Shown: piece by piece, positions 1-5,394 of the stretch
Numbering within the stretch: position 1 is the stretch's first letter
Layout: each line of letters opens with the position of its first letter
DNA from: Acidobacteriaceae bacterium
Lineage (GTDB): Bacteria > Acidobacteriota > Terriglobia > Terriglobales > Acidobacteriaceae
Length of the DNA stretch: 7,698 bases
Direction: 5' to 3'
NCBI GenBank assembly: GCA_030039895.1
Contig: JASHUR010000018.1
Location: forward strand, 1-7,698
Notes under the pieces: generated by a model
The model's input: only the letters and a program-made list of their open reading frames with translations
What the model was told of the DNA's origin: nothing
The model's database searches: none
Translations under genes and position numbers: made by a program

Positions 1-723
1 AACCTTCGCATCAAGCTGTTCGCTGATGGAGCCGACCTCGCCAGCATCCTTACGCTCTACGCCAATCCGCGCATCAAAGGTTTCACCACCAATCCGACGC
101 TGATGCGCAAGGCCGGCGTGCTGAACTATGAGGCCTTTGCGCGCAATCTGGTTCGGATGGTCCCCGACCGTCCAATTTCCTTTGAGGTCTTTGCCGACGA
201 TGAGGACGGCATGGCGGCCCAGGCCCGAGTGATCGCCGCGTGGGGCCGCAACGTCAACGTCAAAATTCCCGTCACCGATCAGAACGGCGTTTTTATGGGC
301 CCGCTCATCCAGCGTCTCTCGCGCGCCGGGATCGCCCTCAACGTCACCGCCATTCTCACCCTCGATCAGGTGGAGCGCGTCGCCCGCGCGCTCCATCCCA
401 CGACTCCGGCCATTGTCTCTGTGTTTGCAGGCCGCATTGCAGACACCGGCGTGGACCCCGTTCCGGTAATGAAAGAGGCGCGCCGGATTCTCTATGCGCG
501 CCCTCGTGCTGAGTTGTTGTGGGCCAGCCCCCGTGAGTTGCTGAACATCTTTCAGGCTGAGTCAGCCGGTTGCCACATCATCACCGTTCCGCCGGAAATC
601 CTCAACAAGCTCGACCTGGTCGGCAAAGATCTCGCGGACTATTCGCTGGAAACCGTCGCCATGTTTCACCGCGATGCCCACGCGGCCGCATATCGCATCC
701 CGGCAGCGGGGATAAATCCCTGA
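1..723 (+). CDS. Small transaldolase (class I aldolase), 5' end cut by window edge
   Basis: This is a cytoplasmic class I aldolase of the transaldolase family, which moves a dihydroxyacetone unit between sugar phosphates through a lysine Schiff base (non-oxidative pentose phosphate pathway). The frame is open from base 1 and gives 240 visible residues. Motifs in order are FADGAD at codons 7-12 (Asp at bases 25-27, the usual active-site Asp near the N-terminus), FTTNPTLM, FEVFADD, VKIPVT with the predicted Schiff-base Lys at bases 262-264, LNVTAILT, SVFAGRIADTGVDP, LLWASPREL and IITVPPEIL. The FADGAD motif normally lies within about 10-15 residues of the start, so only a few residues should be missing; the first ATG in view (103) is internal, because the codons before it encode conserved family motifs. 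The size and motif set resemble the short, roughly 235-residue transaldolases (the subclass known from staphylococci) more than the 317-residue TalB type. Transaldolase versus fructose-6-phosphate aldolase activity cannot be decided from this. It converges on the efflux operon and looks functionally unrelated to it. Confidence 0.9.
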   Translation, partial: NLRIKLFADGADLASILTLYANPRIKGFTTNPTLMRKAGVLNYEAFARNLVRMVPDRPISFEVFADDEDGMAAQARVIAAWGRNVNVKIPVTDQNGVFMGPLIQRLSRAGIALNVTAILTLDQVERVARALHPTTPAIVSVFAGRIADTGVDPVPVMKEARRILYARPRAELLWASPRELLNIFQAESAGCHIITVPPEILNKLDLVGKDLADYSLETVAMFHRDAHAAAYRIPAAGINP

Positions 724-736
724 TGACCTCCGCTTA

Positions 737-2302
737 TCAATGCTGCAGTGTGTAAGTACCCTTCGGCGGCTTCGCGGTCACCTGCTTTGGAGTCGGCAGC
801 TGCGCGCTGCTCCATCCGCCGCCCAGCGCCTGAATCAGCTCGATCGCTGCATTCATCTCTTCAACGTGGAGCGCCGCAAGGGTCTGCTGGTCTCCCAGCA
901 GCGTTGTCTGCGCCACCATCACATCAATATAGGGATCGAGCCCTGTCTGGTAGCGCCCCATCTCCAGATTCAGATACTGCTGCGCGGAGTCCACAGCCTC
1001 CTGCTGCTTGAGGATCTGCTGGGAAAGAATTCGCGTGGCCGCGAGGTAGTCCTCGACTTGCTGGAAGGCAGTCAGCACCGTCTGCCGGTAGGTCGCCACA
1101 TCGGCGTTGTAGGTCGCCGAGTACTGCTCAAGCTGTGCGCGATACAGCCAGCCGTTAAACAACGTCTCAGAGATCGACGGCCCAATCGACCAGAAGCGGC
1201 TTGGCCAATCAAACCAATGCTTGAAGAGCGATGACTCAAACCCTCCGGCTGCCGACAGCGTAACGGTGGGGAAAAATGCTCCGTAGCCGATGCCGATGGT
1301 TGCATTCGCCTCGGCCAGCGTGCGCTCCGCTGCCGCGATGTCCGGCCTGCGCTCGAGCAGCTCCGAGGGCACGCCGGTTGGAATCGGCGGCGCCGTGGTG
1401 AGCTCCGGTTCAACGGGGAACGAAAAATCGGTTGCCGGCTTTCCGATCAGCGTTGCAATGGCATGTTCGTATTGTGCGCGGTCCACTCCGGCATTCAGGG
1501 CCGCCGACTCGGCGCTATCCAGCGTCGTCTTTGCCTCGATGACCGAAATGTAGTCATCAATACCGGTTTTGTACAACGTCTGCGTAAGCTGCAGCGACCT
1601 TTTGTCTGCGTCAACGGTGTCATTGAGGATTTTCTGGAGCGCGTCCTGACCGCGCAGCTCAAAGTAATACTCGGCCAGGCTCGCCTGCTCCGCGAGCTGT
1701 TCATTTGCCAGGTCCGCGGCGCTCACCTGCGCGGCGTACTGCTCGGTCCGCACCTCGTTGCGGATCTTCCCAAAGAAATCAGGCTCCCAGGAGACATCGA
1801 GCGGCAGGGTATAAATCTGGCTCGTTTGCCCTGTATTGGCTGATGCGGTGTTGCTCAGGTTACCCGAAGACCTGGAACGGGAATAGGACGGGCTGGTTGT
1901 CACCGTCGGCCAGTACTGGGCGCGGGCCTCGCGAACCAGCGCCCGTGCCGCCATATAGTTCTGAAAGGCGACCTTGATGTTCTGGTTGTTGACGTTCACC
2001 TGCTCTTCGAGCGCGTTCAACTGCGGATCGTGGAAGACTTCCCACCAGTTTCCGCGCAACATCGCGGCGTTCGGAGAAACCACTTTCCAGCCCGGCGCGT
2101 TCTGGAAGTTCACCGTGGATTCCTTATAGTTGGGCGCTGTCACTGCCGGCGGGCTTGGCGCGTGATACTTCGGCCCCGGCATGCATCCGGCCAGCGCCAG
2201 GCACAGCCCGGCGCATGCCGCCGCAGCAGCCGGTTTCTTGCTCGTACGTTTCATAGCCAACTTCCAGTCAAAACTCATAGAGTGGTCCCGCCCGGTCTTC
2301 AT
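737..2302 (-). CDS. RND efflux outer-membrane channel lipoprotein (NodT/OprM family)
   Basis: This is the outer-membrane exit duct of a tripartite pump; family members form trimeric beta-barrel/alpha-helical tunnels that dock on the adaptor-permease complex. The 521-residue reading has a basic stretch (MKRTSKK at 17-23), a hydrophobic segment and the lipobox LAGC with the lipidated Cys at 40. The next residue is Met, not Asp, as expected for sorting to the outer membrane. PGPKYHAP follows the Cys, as is typical of the family. GNWWEVFHDPQLN at 84-96 opens the first OEP repeat (about 95-285, with LYKTGIDDYISVIEAKTTL). ERRPDIAAAE at 317-326 opens the second (about 310-495, with RYQTGLDPYIDVMVAQTTL). 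Length is normal. The ATG at 2302 overlaps the permease stop as ATGA and has GAGG 7 bases upstream. An alternative ATG at 2254 has GGAAG 6 bases upstream and would give a more usual signal peptide starting MKRTSKK. I list the coupled start, but 2254 is nearly as likely. The gene is last in the operon as seen. Confidence 0.94.
   Translation of the reverse strand: MKTGRDHSMSFDWKLAMKRTSKKPAAAAACAGLCLALAGCMPGPKYHAPSPPAVTAPNYKESTVNFQNAPGWKVVSPNAAMLRGNWWEVFHDPQLNALEEQVNVNNQNIKVAFQNYMAARALVREARAQYWPTVTTSPSYSRSRSSGNLSNTASANTGQTSQIYTLPLDVSWEPDFFGKIRNEVRTEQYAAQVSAADLANEQLAEQASLAEYYFELRGQDALQKILNDTVDADKRSLQLTQTLYKTGIDDYISVIEAKTTLDSAESAALNAGVDRAQYEHAIATLIGKPATDFSFPVEPELTTAPPIPTGVPSELLERRPDIAAAERTLAEANATIGIGYGAFFPTVTLSAAGGFESSLFKHWFDWPSRFWSIGPSISETLFNGWLYRAQLEQYSATYNADVATYRQTVLTAFQQVEDYLAATRILSQQILKQQEAVDSAQQYLNLEMGRYQTGLDPYIDVMVAQTTLLGDQQTLAALHVEEMNAAIELIQALGGGWSSAQLPTPKQVTAKPPKGTYTLQH
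2261..2265 (-). promoter_or_regulatory. Possible ribosome-binding site for an alternative channel start
   Basis: GGAAG lies 6 bases upstream of the in-frame ATG at 2254. Starting there gives a compact lipoprotein signal peptide (MKRTSKK, hydrophobic core, LAGC). It competes with the coupled start at 2302. Confidence 0.4.
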
Positions 2303-5300
2303 AGCGCGGCCTCGCCCAAATCGGGATTGAAGGTATCGTGGTGCTTGCCCAGCACCCGCAGCCGCAGCTGGTCAAGATAGAGATAAACCACAGGCGTCGT
2401 GTAGAGAGTGAGCATCTGGCTCATGATGAGACCGCCCACGATGGAAATGCCCAGCGGACGGCGCAGCTCCGATCCCATGCCTGTTCCAAAGGCCAGCGGC
2501 AGCGCGCCGAACAGCGCGCTCATTGTGGTCATGAGAATCGGGCGGAAGCGCAGCATGCAGGCCTCAAAGATCGCATCCCGCGTGCTCATGCCCTGTTCGC
2601 GCTCAGCCATCAGCGCGAAGTCGATCATCATGATCGCGTTCTTCTTCACGATTCCGATAAGAAGAATGATGCCGATGATGGCGATGACGTTCAGGTCGGT
2701 GTGGAATATCTCAATCGCGATCATGGCCCCGATACTGGCCGAGGGGATGGTCGAGAGAATCGTCAGCGGGTGCACCAGGCTCTCATACAGGATGCCCAGG
2801 ACGATGTATACGGCCAGAATCGCCGTGATGATCAGATACTTCTCCGTTGCCAGCGACTGCTGATACGCTTGCAGCGTTCCGGAGAAGAATCCGTGGACGG
2901 TCTCCGGCGTCCCCAGGCTGTCCTGCATCTGCACAATCTCTTTGGTTGCCTGACTCAGTGACACCCCTGGCGCGAGGTTGAACGAAACGGTGACGGAGGG
3001 AAACAGGCCCGTGTGGTTGATGTCCAGCGGCGTTGTGGTCTGCGATGCCTGGGTCATGGTCGAGAGCGGAATAGGCCCGTTGCCCGTGTGCAGGTAGATG
3101 TTCTTGAGCCCCGCCGGGGACTGCCAGTACTGCGGCGCAACCTCCAGCACCACATAGTATTGGTTAAGCTGGGTATAGATGACCGAAACCTCCGACTGTC
3201 CGAATGCCGAATAGAGTGCGGAATCGAGGTCTTGTGCCGTTACCCCAAGCCGCGCGGCGGTGGTCCGGTCGTAGTTTAGGTACTCGCTCAGCCCGCCGTT
3301 CTGCTGGTCGGTGTTCACATCCAGCAGCCCGGGCAGCTTCCTCATGTGGGCGAGCAAAATCGGCCCCCAGTGGAAGAGGTCCTGCAGCGTGTCGGCCTGA
3401 ATGGTGTATTGGTAGAGGGCATTGCTGCTTCTGCCTCCAATACGCAGGTCCTGCGCAGGCTGCAGAAACACGCTCGCCACCGGCAGCCGGTTCAATTGCG
3501 GCCTGAGCCGGTTGACGACCGCCATTGCGCTGATCTTCCTCTCATTCAACGGCTTCAGCACAATAAACATGAAGCCGCCGTTACCGGAGCCGACGTATCC
3601 GACGACGTTCTCGACGGCGGGATCTTTCTTGACCACTCCGACCAGCTTGCGGATGGAGTTGTTCATCACCGCAAACGACGCGTCCTGCGGGCCCTGGATG
3701 CCGCCCACAATACCGCCGGTGTCCTGCTGTGGGAAGAAGCCCTTGGGGATTCTGACAATCAGCACCACGTTCAGCGCGACGATCATGATCAGCGTCACCA
3801 GGGTCAGGCCGGGATTATCAAGAACCCATTCCAGGCTGTGCCGGTAACCGTTCAACATTCCGGTAAAGACGCGCTCGCTCAATTGGTACAACCGGCCATG
3901 CTTTTCTTCGCGATCGTGCGTCTTCAGCAGATGCGCGCACATCATGGGCGTGGTGGTAATCGAAATCACCATCGACACGAGGATGGCCGTTGACAGCGTG
4001 ACCGCGAACTCGCGGAACAGCCGGCCCACAATGCCGCCCATGAGCAGGATGGGAATGAAGACCGCCACCAGCGACATGCTGATGGAGAACACCGTAAAGC
4101 TGATCTCTTCGGCACCTTTCAGGGCCGCCGCCAGCGGCGTCATGCCCGCTTCCAGATGGCGCGTGATGTTCTCCATCACCACAATCGCGTCGTCGACGAC
4201 GAAACCGGTTGCGATGGTCAGGGCCATCAGCGAGAGGTTGTCGATGCTGAAGCCCAGCAGATACATCACGGCAAACGTCCCGATGAGTGATACCGGGACG
4301 GCAACCGTGGGAATGAGCGTGGAGCGCGGGCTGCGCAGGAACAGAAAGACCACGAAGACGACCAGAACAATCGAGAACGCCAGCGTCCACTCGACGTTAT
4401 CGACCGAGGCCCTGATCGTTTCGCTGCGGTCGTGGGTAATGCGAAGGTCCATGCCCGCAGGGATTGATGCCTTCAGGAAAGGAATCTGGTCCTTGATGCG
4501 CTGGATCGTCTGGATAATGTTTGCGCCCGGCTGCCGGAAGATGATCAGAACAATCGACGGCTTGCCGTTTAGATAGCCCGCATTCCGTACATTCTGTGTG
4601 GCGTCGATCACCTGCGCCACATCGCTCAGCCGAACGGCCGCGCCGTTGTGGTAGCCAACGATCAGCGGGGCATATTCGGCGGCGTGCGAGATCTGACCGT
4701 TAAGAGTGATGTCCTCGGTCATGCTGTCGTTGGCCAGAAAGCCGCGCGCAAAGTCTGAGTTCTGCCGGCTCAGGACCTCCTCGATGTCCTCCATACTGAG
4801 GCCGTAATTGTTCAGCTTGGTCGGGTTCACTTCCACGCGGACGGAGGGCAGCGCGCCGCCGCCCACATACACCTGCCCCACGCCTGCTATTTGCGAAAGC
4901 TTCTGCTCGATGATCGTTGAGGCAGTGTCGTACATCGCCGCGCGGCTGTAGGTGTCAGACGTCATGCCCATGATGAGAATGGGCGCGTCCGCCGGATTCA
5001 CCATGCGGTAGCTGGGGTTTCCCGGAAGGTTGGCCGGCAGATAAGTACGGGCGGCGTTGATTGCGGCCTCGACGTCGCGCGCCGCGCCGTAGATGTTCCG
5101 GTTGAGATCGAACTGAAGCGTGACGCTGGTACTGCCAAGCGAACTATTCGAGGTCATCTCGGTGACCCCGGCGATGTGAGCGAACTGCCGTTCCAGCGGC
5201 GTTGCAACGGACGACGCCATGATCTCCGCGCTGGCGCCCGGCAGTCCCGCCTGCACTGAGATGGTGGGGAAATCGACCTGCGGCAGCGGCGACACCGGCA

Positions 5301-5394
5301 GCACCGTGTAGCCGACAGCGCCGGCCAGCGCCACTGCTGCCGTCAGCAGGGTGGTCGCCACCGGTCTCCGGATGAACGGCGCAGAGATATTCAT
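2299..5394 (-). CDS. RND multidrug efflux permease, MdtB/MdtC-like (HAE1 family), complete
   Basis: This inner-membrane proton/drug antiporter captures substrates in the periplasm or membrane and passes them to the adaptor and outer-membrane channel. Its 1031 residues are full length for the family. The architecture is TM1 (about 10-32), first porter/docking half (33-332), TM2-TM6 (about 337-485), TM7 (about 530-548), second porter/docking half (549-853) and TM8-TM12 (about 854-1008). The N-terminal MNISAPFIRRPVATTLL is typical of the MdtB/MdtC branch. Proton-relay residues are present: Asp401-Asp402 in GFVVDDAIVVMEN (TM4), Lys918 in GIVKKNAIMMIDFAL (TM10) and Arg951 in LRFRPILMTT (TM11). The start at 5394 is supported by the N-terminal match, a GAGGA ribosome-binding site 6 bases upstream and an ATGA overlap with the preceding permease. 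Its stop overlaps the channel start in the same way. By position it corresponds to MdtC of the E. coli mdtABC operon, but B and C are close paralogs and I do not assign the symbol. Substrates cannot be read from sequence. Confidence 0.96.
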   Translation of the reverse strand: MNISAPFIRRPVATTLLTAAVALAGAVGYTVLPVSPLPQVDFPTISVQAGLPGASAEIMASSVATPLERQFAHIAGVTEMTSNSSLGSTSVTLQFDLNRNIYGAARDVEAAINAARTYLPANLPGNPSYRMVNPADAPILIMGMTSDTYSRAAMYDTASTIIEQKLSQIAGVGQVYVGGGALPSVRVEVNPTKLNNYGLSMEDIEEVLSRQNSDFARGFLANDSMTEDITLNGQISHAAEYAPLIVGYHNGAAVRLSDVAQVIDATQNVRNAGYLNGKPSIVLIIFRQPGANIIQTIQRIKDQIPFLKASIPAGMDLRITHDRSETIRASVDNVEWTLAFSIVLVVFVVFLFLRSPRSTLIPTVAVPVSLIGTFAVMYLLGFSIDNLSLMALTIATGFVVDDAIVVMENITRHLEAGMTPLAAALKGAEEISFTVFSISMSLVAVFIPILLMGGIVGRLFREFAVTLSTAILVSMVISITTTPMMCAHLLKTHDREEKHGRLYQLSERVFTGMLNGYRHSLEWVLDNPGLTLVTLIMIVALNVVLIVRIPKGFFPQQDTGGIVGGIQGPQDASFAVMNNSIRKLVGVVKKDPAVENVVGYVGSGNGGFMFIVLKPLNERKISAMAVVNRLRPQLNRLPVASVFLQPAQDLRIGGRSSNALYQYTIQADTLQDLFHWGPILLAHMRKLPGLLDVNTDQQNGGLSEYLNYDRTTAARLGVTAQDLDSALYSAFGQSEVSVIYTQLNQYYVVLEVAPQYWQSPAGLKNIYLHTGNGPIPLSTMTQASQTTTPLDINHTGLFPSVTVSFNLAPGVSLSQATKEIVQMQDSLGTPETVHGFFSGTLQAYQQSLATEKYLIITAILAVYIVLGILYESLVHPLTILSTIPSASIGAMIAIEIFHTDLNVIAIIGIILLIGIVKKNAIMMIDFALMAEREQGMSTRDAIFEACMLRFRPILMTTMSALFGALPLAFGTGMGSELRRPLGISIVGGLIMSQMLTLYTTPVVYLYLDQLRLRVLGKHHDTFNPDLGEAAL
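2310..2313 (-). promoter_or_regulatory. Ribosome-binding site for the coupled start of the channel gene
   Basis: GAGG lies 7 bases upstream of the ATG at 2302, within the end of the permease gene, and the ATGA overlap spans 2299-2302. It supports the long form of the channel protein. The match is short and the region is GC-rich, so chance is possible. Confidence 0.5.

Noticed and set aside
709..720. Small inverted repeat at the end of the transaldolase gene (GGGA, TAAA, TCCC) as a terminator
   Set aside because: The stem is only 4-5 base pairs, lies inside the coding sequence and has no T-run on either side, so it is too weak to call a terminator.
2338..2961. + strand open frame (207 residues) antisense to the complete permease
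   Set aside because: Its composition is biased to His, Arg, Asp and Gln, no motif is visible, and it is fully covered by the TM8-TM12 part of the permease gene.
3346..4576. Several overlapping open frames on both strands within the complete permease gene
   Set aside because: They shadow the conserved TM2-TM7 and porter coding sequence and show no family motifs or ribosome-binding sites of note.
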